Source: Ignavibacteriales bacterium
GTDB lineage: Bacteria; Bacteroidota; Ignavibacteria; Ignavibacteriales; Ignavibacteriaceae
DNA length: 64,000 nucleotides
NCBI GenBank assembly: GCA_015709675.1
Contig: CP054182.1
Span: forward strand, 661,448-725,447
Direction: 5' to 3'
In this document: positions 7,897-16,551 of the stretch, in pieces
How positions within the stretch are numbered: position 1 is the stretch's first letter
How the letters are laid out: each line of letters opens with the position of its first letter
Program-made: the position numbers and the translations under genes
Notes under the pieces: generated by a model
Told to the model about the DNA's origin: nothing
Database searches by the model: none
The model's input: only the letters and a program-made list of their open reading frames with translations

Positions 7897-8244
7897 ATGC
7901 CGGTTAAAAAGTTAACGATATTTCTTATAATCGTCAGTATTGCTGTGATTGCAGCAGTTCTGGGAATATTTTATTACCAGAACGAAAAAGCAGTAGTTTT
8001 AAGCGAACATAGTGAAAAACTTCAGGCAATTTCTGAACTGAAAGCCAGCCAGATAGAAACCTGGCATACCGAAAGAATAGCCGATGCTAAAGTACTAACC
8101 AGAGATAAGAGTTTTATCCGTCTGGTTAAAAGCTGGGTGGAAAATCCCCAAAATCCCCAGTTACTCAGACAGATATCAGACCGGCTTGAGCTTCCCCTCA
8201 GAGAATACGGTTATCTTGCTATAAAAATCGCCTCCCCCGAATGA
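7897..8244 (+). pseudogene. N-terminal fragment of a multi-PAS sensor histidine kinase, cut by an in-frame TGA
   Basis: 115 residues containing the first transmembrane helix (about residues 6-26) and the start of the extracytoplasmic sensor domain. The TGA at 8242-8244 is followed in the same frame by 25 sense codons (KILYSTRDQGKV...) that lead directly into the ORF beginning at 8320. The whole gene would therefore be 7897-12327, 1476 codons. The context ...IASPE-stop-KILYSTR fits a single GGA to TGA change (Gly in a turn). There is no frameshift. This is either a nonsense allele, a readthrough site or a sequencing error. Confidence 0.78.
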
Positions 8245-8319
8245 AAAATTCTCTATTCCACCCGGGATCAGGGTAAGGTACTTTCCCCTGCTTCCCTTGA
8301 AGCATTACGGCTTTCGGTT

Positions 8320-11300
8320 ATGAATTCTACGGTCGAGGCCTCAGATTTTTATGATGATTCGGGCCAGCAGTATATTGGTTATGATGTTACTGCTCCGCTC
8401 AGTCTTAATGGTCAGAAACCCTTCGCAGTACTTCTTCTTCGTATTAATACGGATGTTCTGATTCACCCGGTGCTTAACTGGTGGCCGGAGGCAAGCCCGA
8501 CATCGGAGACCATTCTTGGCACCGTAACCGGAGACAGCGTTTTTCTGGTCAGCCGTCTGCGCAAACAGAATGAGGACCCGGGCGGATTATATATATCACG
8601 CAGTGATACAGCGGTTCTGATGGTGCAGGCCTCGTTTGGACGGCGCGGAAGCGTTTACGGCATAGATTATCAGGGAACCCCGGTTTATGGATATATAGCA
8701 TCACCGGGAAAAAACAACTGGTTTCTTATTACCAAGACCGATACTGACGAAATACTTGCTGGCATGCATTTGCGGGTATTTCTCCTCAGCCTGATCTCCG
8801 CCCTGATGCTCATGTTTCTCACTGCTCTGGGGCTTTATATATACAGCCGCCGCCAGCGGAACATCTACCGGGATCTCTGGCAGGCAGAGCAGGAGTTCCG
8901 CACCACGCTTTACAGCATCGGGGACGCGGTTATTACTACTGATATACGCGGCCGCGTGAAGCATATGAACCCGGTCGCGGAGATTCTGACCGGATGGAAA
9001 GAAAAGGAAGCATACGGCAAACCCTCTGAAGAAGTGTTTAAGATTATCAATGAAGAAACCCGTCAGCCCGTAGAAAGCCCTGTTCACAGGGTTCTCCGTG
9101 AGGGATTTACTGTCGGGTTAGCAAATCATACTCTGCTGATTTCAAAAAACGGAAAAGAGTATCCTATAGCCGACAGCGGGGCCCCGATTAAAAATACCAA
9201 AAGCAGCCTTACCGGTGTTGTCCTGGTTTTCCGTGATCAGACTGCTGAACGCGCGGCCCGCATTGCTCTGGAAACAAGTGAACAGCGCTACTCACGCACG
9301 CTCAGTCTGGTAGATGATGCTGTCTGGGAATGGGATATTCCGACCGGAAACGTTTACGCTTCTGATAACCTCTTTAAAATGCTTGGCTACTATGACCGGC
9401 CAAACCTGAAGTTTGATGACTGGATAGCGCTTGTTCAGCCGGATGACCGTAATCAGTTACTGGAAAACCTGAATAATGCCATTAACCGCTCAAGGAGTTT
9501 CATCATGGATGTGCGGGTGCGCAATAATTCAGGTGAGTATATATGGCTTGAGATTCGTTCAGCCGTGGCAGAAACAACTTCCGCGGGGAGAGTAACACGT
9601 CTGGCCGGAACCGTTATTAATGTTCATGAACGGAAAGAAGCAGAATATAAAGTTCTGCTGCTTAATCAGCGGCTTGAACGTGCCGAACTGAGCGCCGGAC
9701 TGGGAAGCTGGGAGTTTAACCTGGAGTCCGGAACCGGATACTGGTCTCCCATGATGTTCCGCCTGTTTGATCTTGCGCCGGCGGTAAATCCTCCGTCAAA
9801 TGAAGAGTATTATTCACTTATCCATCCTGAAGACCGGCATATGGTGGAAACCGCCATGTCAGCGCTGATGAGCGGCGGTACTCCGGTAATTCAGGCTTAC
9901 CGGACCAATCCGGAAAAGTGCAGACTCCGTTATCTGATGCCTACCTGGAGGTTTGTTGCAGGCAGTGAAGGAAAAATCATCCGCTTTGAAGGTACACTGC
10001 AGGATATTACCAACCTACGTCTTGCCCAGAAGAATTATGAAAAACTTTTCTCTGAAATGACCGAGGGCTTTTCGCTCCATAAAATTATCAGAGACGAGCA
10101 TGGAACACCGGTTAACTTTACTACTGAATCCATAAACCCTGCTTTTGAAAAGATGACCGGAGTTAAACCTGCTGATATTATCGGCAAACCGATTACCGAG
10201 GTTATGCCGGGCATTGCACCTCTCAGAGTTAAGCAGTTGTGTGATGTGGCTGTGACGGGAAATCCAGCCTCCATTGAAGATTTTAACATTCAGCAGCAGC
10301 GCTATTTCCTCCTCTCCGCGTTCAAGCCGTTTGATGAGCACTTCGCGATAATCATAAACGATATAACCGAAGAAAAAACCGCTGATACCATCAAAAAAAT
10401 ACAGCTTCTGATTGCCAACGATGCTCTTATATCCAAAAGTACCCGCGAGATGGTTGAGCGGCTGCGCGAAGACCTGAGTCAGTATATAGACACTGATAAT
10501 TTCCTCTTTGCCGAGTATAACGAAGAGCAGTCGCGTTTTACGGCTGTTTACTACAAAGATGAATTTGATACGTATACAACCTGGCGCGGCGAGGGGTCTT
10601 TATCCGGACATGTGCTCAGGCAGGATAAAATCTGCATATTCGGCCAGAAAGAAATTATGAAACTTGGCGGCATAGGGCTGATCAAACTCAGCGGACGGCT
10701 GGCCATGCAGTGGGTAGGGGTGCCCCTCAAAGCAGGAAAAAACAAACTGGGCATCCTTATTCTGCAGAGTTATCACAGCGAAGAGCTGTACTCTCCACAG
10801 CAAAGAATACTGCTCGAGGTTATCGGGAGAGAACTGAGCATCTACCTTGAACGGAAGGAGTATGAACAGAAAATTCTGGAAAGCGAAATGCACTTCCGGC
10901 AGATGTTTGAGAACCATACGGCCATCAAGTTTTTTATACACTCCGAAACGGGAAGTATTCTTGATGCGAATAAAGCAGCCATCAATTTTTACGGATATAC
11001 AATTGACGAACTGAAGAAGATGAAAATCACCCATCTTAACGCAGCAACGGGTCCGGTAATAAAAGACAGGATGAAACTGGTGCGCGAGGGAAAGATGAAC
11101 AGGTTTGAAGCCAGTCACCGTCTCCGATCAGGCGAGATTCGTGATGTGGAGGTTTTCAGCACGCCGATTAAACAGGGAGAGAGAGTTTTTCTCTACTCCA
11201 TTATTCATGATATAACCGAACGGAAAAAAGCCGAAGAACAGAATAAGCTGCTGATTGAATCCATCGAACACAGTCCGGTGAGCGTGGTAATTACCGACCC

Positions 11301-12327
11301 TGCCGGCTCAATTGCCTATGTCAATAATAAATTCACACAGGTTACCGGATATACAAAGGAAGAAGCGCTGGGGAATAATCCGCGCATTCTTAAATCCGGC
11401 CGGCAGACAAAAGAAGTATATCAGGAAATGTGGGACAAAATCCTTAGCGGCCAGAGCTGGCGCGGGGAACTCCAGAACAAACGGAAAAACGGAGAGCTTT
11501 ACTGGGAAGATGCTATTATCACTCCGCTGATGAATGAAGAAGGCAGGGTTACTCACTTTGTGGCGGTAAAGGAAGATATTACCGAAAAGAAACGGATGCT
11601 GGAAGAGCTGATAAAAGCAAAAGAAGAAGCAGAGGAGATGAACAAGATAAAATCCAACTTCTTTGCCAATATGAGCCATGAGCTCCGCACTCCTCTGATC
11701 GGGATTCTCGGTTTCTCAGAAATTCTTCAGGCAGAACTTGAGGATAATCCCGAACTGGTATATATGGCAGAGACCATCAACAAGGGGGGCAACCGGCTGC
11801 TTGAAACGCTCAACCTGATTCTCGGACTTTCCAAACTCGAAGCCGGCAAGCTGGAATACCATAACAAGAAAACCGATATAGTTCCGGTTATCGGAGAGAC
11901 CTGTGCACTATTCCGTCCGGCCGCATTAGCCAAGGGGCTGGAGATGCACTTTAAGGCTGATCCGGATATAATATACTGCTCACTGGATAAAATACTACTC
12001 GGCAACGTTCTGAATAATCTTATTAACAACGCAGTGAAGTTTACCGAAAAAGGGGAGATTAACGTAAAAGCAGAAGCAAAAAACGGCAGCGCGGTAATCA
12101 GCATCGCGGATACCGGCATCGGCATTGCTGATGAGCAGAAAGGCATCGTCTGGGAAGAGTTCCGTCAGGGCAGTGAGGGTTTAAGCCGCAGCTATGAAGG
12201 GACCGGACTCGGGCTTACCATCGCGAAAAAATATACCGAGATTATGGGGGGCAGCATTACCATGCAGAGCGAAAAAGGAAAGGGAACAACGTTTACGATT
12301 ATGTTTGGGTTAATGAAAAATGAATAA
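8320..12327 (+). CDS. Multi-PAS/GAF sensor histidine kinase (downstream part of the interrupted gene)
   Basis: 1335 residues. In order: the remainder of the periplasmic sensor domain (1-150), a transmembrane helix (about 152-175), PAS domains near 190-305, 325-445, 455-570 and 575-685, a GAF domain (about 690-840), PAS domains near 850-970 and 975-1095, then HisKA and HATPase_c. The phospho-acceptor is His1120 in FANMSHELRTP. The ATP-binding motifs are DTGIGI and GTGLGLTIAKKY. There is no receiver domain and no adjacent response regulator, so the output partner lies elsewhere. Because of the TGA at 8242 this part lacks the first membrane helix unless the stop is read through. The last codons run into an ATGAATAATGAA-type simple repeat. 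Confidence 0.85.
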   Translation: MNSTVEASDFYDDSGQQYIGYDVTAPLSLNGQKPFAVLLLRINTDVLIHPVLNWWPEASPTSETILGTVTGDSVFLVSRLRKQNEDPGGLYISRSDTAVLMVQASFGRRGSVYGIDYQGTPVYGYIASPGKNNWFLITKTDTDEILAGMHLRVFLLSLISALMLMFLTALGLYIYSRRQRNIYRDLWQAEQEFRTTLYSIGDAVITTDIRGRVKHMNPVAEILTGWKEKEAYGKPSEEVFKIINEETRQPVESPVHRVLREGFTVGLANHTLLISKNGKEYPIADSGAPIKNTKSSLTGVVLVFRDQTAERAARIALETSEQRYSRTLSLVDDAVWEWDIPTGNVYASDNLFKMLGYYDRPNLKFDDWIALVQPDDRNQLLENLNNAINRSRSFIMDVRVRNNSGEYIWLEIRSAVAETTSAGRVTRLAGTVINVHERKEAEYKVLLLNQRLERAELSAGLGSWEFNLESGTGYWSPMMFRLFDLAPAVNPPSNEEYYSLIHPEDRHMVETAMSALMSGGTPVIQAYRTNPEKCRLRYLMPTWRFVAGSEGKIIRFEGTLQDITNLRLAQKNYEKLFSEMTEGFSLHKIIRDEHGTPVNFTTESINPAFEKMTGVKPADIIGKPITEVMPGIAPLRVKQLCDVAVTGNPASIEDFNIQQQRYFLLSAFKPFDEHFAIIINDITEEKTADTIKKIQLLIANDALISKSTREMVERLREDLSQYIDTDNFLFAEYNEEQSRFTAVYYKDEFDTYTTWRGEGSLSGHVLRQDKICIFGQKEIMKLGGIGLIKLSGRLAMQWVGVPLKAGKNKLGILILQSYHSEELYSPQQRILLEVIGRELSIYLERKEYEQKILESEMHFRQMFENHTAIKFFIHSETGSILDANKAAINFYGYTIDELKKMKITHLNAATGPVIKDRMKLVREGKMNRFEASHRLRSGEIRDVEVFSTPIKQGERVFLYSIIHDITERKKAEEQNKLLIESIEHSPVSVVITDPAGSIAYVNNKFTQVTGYTKEEALGNNPRILKSGRQTKEVYQEMWDKILSGQSWRGELQNKRKNGELYWEDAIITPLMNEEGRVTHFVAVKEDITEKKRMLEELIKAKEEAEEMNKIKSNFFANMSHELRTPLIGILGFSEILQAELEDNPELVYMAETINKGGNRLLETLNLILGLSKLEAGKLEYHNKKTDIVPVIGETCALFRPAALAKGLEMHFKADPDIIYCSLDKILLGNVLNNLINNAVKFTEKGEINVKAEAKNGSAVISIADTGIGIADEQKGIVWEEFRQGSEGLSRSYEGTGLGLTIAKKYTEIMGGSITMQSEKGKGTTFTIMFGLMKNE

Positions 12328-12802
12328 TGAATAATGAAGAATGAAAAAGAGGAGCTATATATAATTCTTCCGGCTTGCACAAATTAGCAGGCATTATCTT
12401 CTTCTGAAATTCTAAAGAGAGGGGGAATTGGGCTTGCTACGGCGTGCAGGAGGGTGATACAAACGAACAAAGTATTATGCTCAATTCCGAAAGCCCCCTC
12501 TTTCCAATACAGATACAGCTAAACACCAAAATTGTTCTCTGTATAAACTTTTACGAAGAAAAATCATGGATTGTCAGGAGAGAGGGGGTTGGGGGTGAGT
12601 CCAAAAGCCCCCGCTTTTTTCACAGACCGGGTTTATCTGAATCCGGATTTTTACAGATCACTGATATGGTGTGTGTTTAGCTTTGTGATGGAAAGAAGGG
12701 GCAGAAAAAACTGGTATATATAGAAATCTATATATACCAATCATCGCAGGCGGCAAGTATCGGTCTGGTAATTACCAACTACCAACCACTAATTACTAAT
12801 TT
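12328..12802. other. Gene-free repeat-rich spacer
   Basis: It holds simple words of the AATGAATAATGAAGAATG type at 12320-12345, a right-end-only MITE fragment (AGAGAGGGGGAATTGGG, about 12413-12431), a complete MITE-like copy (12494-12588), and at 12713-12738 an AT-rich inverted repeat TGGTATATATAG...CTATATATACCA. No gene is recognised. Confidence 0.6.
12494..12588. repeat. MITE-like element, copy 3
   Basis: A 95-bp segment with CCCCCTCTTTCCAATACAGAT at the left end (nearly identical to copy 1) and TGTCAGGAGAGAGGGGG at the right end, followed by TTGGGGGTGAGTCC. Confidence 0.6.
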
Positions 12803-13201
12803 TTACTTCCAGGCCCCAAGGATACTCCCCATAAGCGTAAGGCTGATTACCTGATAACCGGCATGGATGAGCATATATTTCCATGACCTTCTTTCAAAAA
12901 GGGAGAGAATAAAGGTTGACATGGCAACCCAGCCGAAGCCAGTGAGGAATCCGTAAAAAGCACCCATCGCCAGGTCAATGGAGGGGTCGGCAGTGAAGTA
13001 AGCCAGATTAACTGCCATAACGAGGGAATAAACAAAGGTAAGCCCGAAGATTTTGGCCATGTTGGCATCCTTCAGGTCTTCCTCTTTAAGACCGGCTTCT
13101 TTCATCCACACTCCGGCAAAAAGCAGCTGTGAATACCACAATCCCCCGACAAGAAACGATGAGAGCGCTGCCACAATAACAGCAATCCAGTTGATTTCCA
13201 T
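12803..13201 (-). CDS. DUF1761 family membrane protein
   Basis: A 132-residue protein with four predicted transmembrane helices and the DUF1761 pattern: INWIAVIVAALSSFLVGGLWYS, then FGLTFVYSLVMAVNLAYF, a glycine-rich FYGFLTGFGW and a final YMLIHAGYQVISL helix. The function of the family is unknown. CAGGAG lies a few bases before the ATG. Upstream is a small GTGCT...AGCAC inverted repeat. It stands alone. Confidence 0.85.
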   Translation of the reverse strand: MEINWIAVIVAALSSFLVGGLWYSQLLFAGVWMKEAGLKEEDLKDANMAKIFGLTFVYSLVMAVNLAYFTADPSIDLAMGAFYGFLTGFGWVAMSTFILSLFERRSWKYMLIHAGYQVISLTLMGSILGAWK

Positions 13202-14207
13202 TCCATTACTCCTGTAATGATTAATGATGTTGTTGGTTTATTGATGTGCTAAAATAAGCACAGGGGCGGCAGCGGTGTGAGTTACCATGCCGGCCTGAAC
13301 AGAAATTGTGCGTGAAGATGGTGCGATTTACCACAATTTTCGAAAGAAAGCAAATAAAAAATAGCGATGGGGGATTGTGGTCTTCCCTATACCGGAGTGG
13401 TGTTCTCCCCCGCCATTGAATATATATCTGCCCTTTATGAACAAGCCCGTGAAGTATCCTGTTGGGCCACAGGCATTACGGCAGGTATTTTATTGGACAG
13501 GCCGCGGGCTCTCCCTGCTGGAGTTTCGTTTGCTAACGGATAACCAGTTTCTTCATAGCTCTAACGCTCCTGCTGCTGCTGCTCTGTGCCGTATGCGTAA
13601 GAAGTATATACCAGAGGATAAGCCGGAATCACCAGTGTTAAGCCGGCTGATATGGCAGCATGCCTCAGGCAAAGTATTCATAAATGTTAGAATCTTTTTA
13701 CCGGTAAAGTAATAAAGTTTAAGGGTAATCAATGCTTCATCCGGCAAGCCGGATTTGATGGTGGTCTCAGGATGAAAAGGATTAGGGAGGTTCAGGAAAA
13801 GCATTAAACCGGAAGGGAGAACATCTGCAGTCACCTTAACCGGATCTGAACAGCAGAACGCATCGTAAGTATCCAGCTGTTTCAGAAGGCAGTTCCGGCT
13901 CCGCGCGCATATGCCTGACTGACAGCAGAATTTTACGCATCACACCTGCAGCTTCAGCTAAAACATAATAAGCCATCAGCCATTTTCCTTGGTCTGTTCA
14001 GCCGGGATGATATGGTTAAGACAATCCTGATAAAGGATTTCTGAAAGTCTTCCGGACTCAGAAGCAGTTTACGAACATCAACCCTTCACGTACAAACCGG
14101 TTGTGACACAGATCCGCAGGTTAAATTACCGTTTGGGTAATAGCATATAAATAAATACTTTAAGTGCATCACAAATATTTTTTTTACAGGTAATTAAGAA
14201 AAATCTT
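13202..14207. other. 1-kb stretch without an intact gene
   Basis: The only recognisable content is a decayed T9SS sorting-tail fragment on the minus strand (13553-13834). Open frames on the plus strand across 13377-13712 have no protein-like pattern and are shadows. The rest (13840-14150) gives no convincing translation in any frame and looks like old pseudogene sequence. Confidence 0.6.
13553..13834 (-). pseudogene. Remnant of a T9SS-secreted protein (type A C-terminal sorting domain)
   Basis: The minus-strand translation reads LNLPNPFHPETTIKSGLP, LKLYYFTGKKILTF and LSSGIYFLRI. This matches the Por secretion-system C-terminal sorting tail (YPNPFNPSTTIxFxLP, LxVYDxxGxxV, LxSGxYFxRI) in the right order and spacing. 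Nothing upstream resembles a mature secreted domain, the frame opens with GTG only, and the tail is extended by a low-complexity RHRAAAAGALEL. I read this as a dead fragment; it implies the lineage has or had a type IX secretion system. Confidence 0.7.
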
Positions 14208-15041
14208 ATGAAACAACTGTTTACCATTTTTATACTAAGCACCATTATGATGACCGGGCAGGATAGTATTCCCCCCTCATGGAATTATTCCGCGGTCACA
14301 TCACTGAATATCAATCAGGTCTCGCTTACCAACTGGGCTCAGGGGGGTGATAATACCTTTGCGTGGACCGTTATCGGCAACTTTGGCGCCGAATATAAGG
14401 GGAGCCAGTGGAGCAGCCGCAACAGTCTGAAACTCGCTTTCGGCCGGACCAAGCAGGGAGAATCTGATTTCAGAACCAACGACAATGAGTTCTATCTGGA
14501 AAATCTGATTGCGTACAATGTGGGGTGGAAGATTGACCCGTTCTTCTCAAATACCGTGAGGACTTCTCTGACCGATGGTTTTGATTATAAAAATCCGCTG
14601 GCCCCGCGCATAGCCGGATTTTTTGACCCCGGATATATAACACAGTCACTCGGATTTGCCTATAATCCGAACGGCGGTTTTGATACCCGTCTTGGAGTGG
14701 CGTTTCAGGAGGTGTTCACCAACAAGTTCAGAAACTATTCTGACGACCCTCTCACTACTGATAAGACGGAAGCATTCAGATTTGATACCGGTCTTGAATC
14801 AGTAACCAATGCCAAGTATAATCTGGATGAAAACCTGCTGCTGGACAGCAAGCTGCGCCTGTTCACCCGCTTTAAGTCGCTTGATGTGTGGGATATCCGC
14901 TGGGATAACACCATCACCGCGAAAGTGAGCAAATATATCAACGTGAACCTGAATGTGCTGCTGCTGTACGAAAAGAACATCTCACCCAAAACCCAGCTGA
15001 AGCAGGCGCTGCAGCTCGGCATTACCTATGCATTTATTTAA
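14208..15041 (+). CDS. DUF3078 domain-containing protein
   Basis: 277 residues with a short N-terminal signal sequence (KQLFTIFILSTIMMTG). The DUF3078 hallmark SLNINQVSLTNWAQGGDNTFAW occurs near residues 32-53, followed by a repetitive beta-rich body ending in an aromatic-rich strand. The family occurs mainly in Bacteroidota and relatives and is predicted to be an outer-membrane or surface barrel; no function is established. It is 20 bp upstream of mscL on the same strand and may be co-transcribed with it. Confidence 0.88.
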   Translation: MKQLFTIFILSTIMMTGQDSIPPSWNYSAVTSLNINQVSLTNWAQGGDNTFAWTVIGNFGAEYKGSQWSSRNSLKLAFGRTKQGESDFRTNDNEFYLENLIAYNVGWKIDPFFSNTVRTSLTDGFDYKNPLAPRIAGFFDPGYITQSLGFAYNPNGGFDTRLGVAFQEVFTNKFRNYSDDPLTTDKTEAFRFDTGLESVTNAKYNLDENLLLDSKLRLFTRFKSLDVWDIRWDNTITAKVSKYINVNLNVLLLYEKNISPKTQLKQALQLGITYAFI

Positions 15042-15061
15042 TTTAACGGAGTATATATACC

Positions 15062-15460
15062 ATGAGTCTTCTGAAAGAATTTAAGGAGTTTGCCAACCGG
15101 GGAAGCATTGTTGATCTTGCAACGGGCGTTATCATCGGCGGAGCGTTCGGCAAAATAGTCAGCTCACTGGTGAACGATATCATTATGCCCCCGATCGGGC
15201 TGCTGCTGGGTGACCTGCCGCTTAAGGATCTGAAGTTCGTCCTGAAGCAGGGCGCCGAAGCAAATCCCGTCACACTGAACTATGGAAACTTTCTCCTTGC
15301 AACGGTGGATTTCCTCATCATAGCGTGGGTTATTTTCCTGATGCTTAAAGGACTCAATAAGCTGAAACGGAAAGAAGAGGAAAAACCTGCTGCACCTCCA
15401 CCGGTTCCTGAAGATGTGGTGCTGCTCAGGGAAATACGCGATCTTCTGAAAAAGCAGTAA
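15062..15460 (+). CDS. mscL: Large-conductance mechanosensitive channel MscL
   Basis: 132 residues, the normal length. The N-terminal amphipathic helix MSLLKEFKEFANRGSIVDLA leads into the TM1 pore helix GVIIGGAFGKIVSSLVNDIIMPPIG, a periplasmic loop, TM2 (FLLATVDFLIIAWVIFLML) and a charged cytoplasmic bundle EDVVLLREIRDLLKK. It opens under membrane tension to release solutes after hypo-osmotic shock. It follows the DUF3078 gene by 20 bp. Confidence 0.97.
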   Translation: MSLLKEFKEFANRGSIVDLATGVIIGGAFGKIVSSLVNDIIMPPIGLLLGDLPLKDLKFVLKQGAEANPVTLNYGNFLLATVDFLIIAWVIFLMLKGLNKLKRKEEEKPAAPPPVPEDVVLLREIRDLLKKQ

Positions 15461-15535
15461 CAGTTATAGAACAAGCAGTGAATCCGGTTAATACATACCA
15501 AACGGTTTACTTTATTACAAAACTGAGAGGTTTAT

Positions 15536-15868
15536 ATGTCTGATGAGAATAAAAACGGACCAGCCAGAAAATCAAACGAGGAACTGGTGACTGCGGTCTG
15601 CCATGCTCTGCGTGATCTGAGAAAAGGGCAGGGCATCTCACAGGAGGAACTTTCACGCCGTTCCGGGGTGGACAGGGTTACCATCAGCCGTACCGAAAAG
15701 GGAAGACCGGCTTCACTGCTTACTATAATTCAGCTCCTCAGAGGTCTGGAACGCCTTGATATGCTTAATATGCTGTTGTTCCATGACAAAATTACGCCTG
15801 AAACGGCAAGCCCGCATCAGGTTAATGAAAAGATTGAACCGCCCAAAACTGAATATCCGGACTGGTAG
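15536..15868 (+). CDS. XRE-family helix-turn-helix regulator
   Basis: A 110-residue protein with a Cro/CI-type HTH at about residues 20-72 (LRKGQGISQEELSRRSGVDRVTISRTEKGRPASLLTIIQLLRGL), a short basic N-terminus and a charged C-terminal tail. GAGAGG precedes the ATG. It has no toxin-like neighbour; the next gene is a GroES-like co-chaperone 82 bp downstream. The target is unknown. Confidence 0.85.
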   Translation: MSDENKNGPARKSNEELVTAVCHALRDLRKGQGISQEELSRRSGVDRVTISRTEKGRPASLLTIIQLLRGLERLDMLNMLLFHDKITPETASPHQVNEKIEPPKTEYPDW

Positions 15869-15950
15869 CCCCTGCGGAATAATTGAAATTAGCGGAACAA
15901 AAAGCTACATTTGAACAGTTGATTCTATGATTTACTAACAGCAGATTTTT

Positions 15951-16313
15951 GTGAAGGACACCAAGAAACTAATCGTCGTTGGCGACCGGGTACTGATACG
16001 GCCCGGAGAGCAGAATGAAAAAACCGCAAGCGGGCTTTATCTCCCCCCCGGTGTTGCCGAGAAGGAAAAGATTCAGACCGGATATGTCATCAAGGCAGGA
16101 CCTGGTTACCCTATTCCCGCAGTGGTGGAAGATGAGCCATGGAAAGAGACCAAGGATGCGGTGAAGTATATTCCGCTTCAGGCAAAGGAAGGGGATTTTG
16201 CAATATTCCTCCGCAAGGACGCTTTTGAGATTGAATACGACGGAGAGAAGTATCTCATCCTCTCCCAGTCATCCATCCTTCTGCTTATACGGGAAGACTA
16301 CCTGGATTTTTAA
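15951..16313 (+). CDS. GroES-like (Cpn10) co-chaperonin paralogue
   Basis: 120 residues against about 95-100 for ordinary GroES. The Cpn10 pattern is clear: VVGDRVLIRPGEQNEKTASGLYLPPGVAEKEKIQTGYVIKAGPG with the mobile-loop region, then the closing GDFAIFLRKDAFEIEYDGEKYLILSQSSILLLI. An extra segment (about residues 56-80, PAVVEDEPWKETKDAVKYIP) lengthens the middle. The start is GTG. There is no groEL beside it, so this is a stand-alone paralogue whose chaperonin partner, if any, is encoded elsewhere. Confidence 0.85.
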   Translation: MKDTKKLIVVGDRVLIRPGEQNEKTASGLYLPPGVAEKEKIQTGYVIKAGPGYPIPAVVEDEPWKETKDAVKYIPLQAKEGDFAIFLRKDAFEIEYDGEKYLILSQSSILLLIREDYLDF

Positions 16314-16551
16314 TTAGGAATTAGTAATGAGTAATTAGTAATGTTTGTTTCAGGCAGAAAACAAAAAGATAAAGCTCATTTTTAAGTATTACAACCAATT
16401 CCGATCCGTAAAAATCCGCGTCGCCCCGGCATCCGTAAAATCAGCGTCCCATTACCGGACCGCTTCTTAGTTGTCACTGAAAGAACCTTATATATATCTC
16501 CGCAATTAGCACAACAGATTACTAATTAATAATTACTAACTGCTAATTGTT

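Noticed and set aside
8242-8244. Selenocysteine codon at the kinase TGA
   Set aside because: No obvious SECIS-like hairpin directly follows, and the sensor domain position needs no redox residue. A nonsense change is simpler.
8230-8320. Frameshift as the cause of the split kinase
   Set aside because: Both parts are in the same frame and the bases between translate sensibly, so it is a stop codon and not an indel.
12713-12738. AT-rich inverted repeat as a terminator or operator
   Set aside because: TATATATA-rich sequences are common throughout this window and no gene end or start is close enough to assign a role.
13377-13712. 111-residue open frame on the plus strand
   Set aside because: It is antisense to the T9SS-tail remnant and shows no protein-like features.
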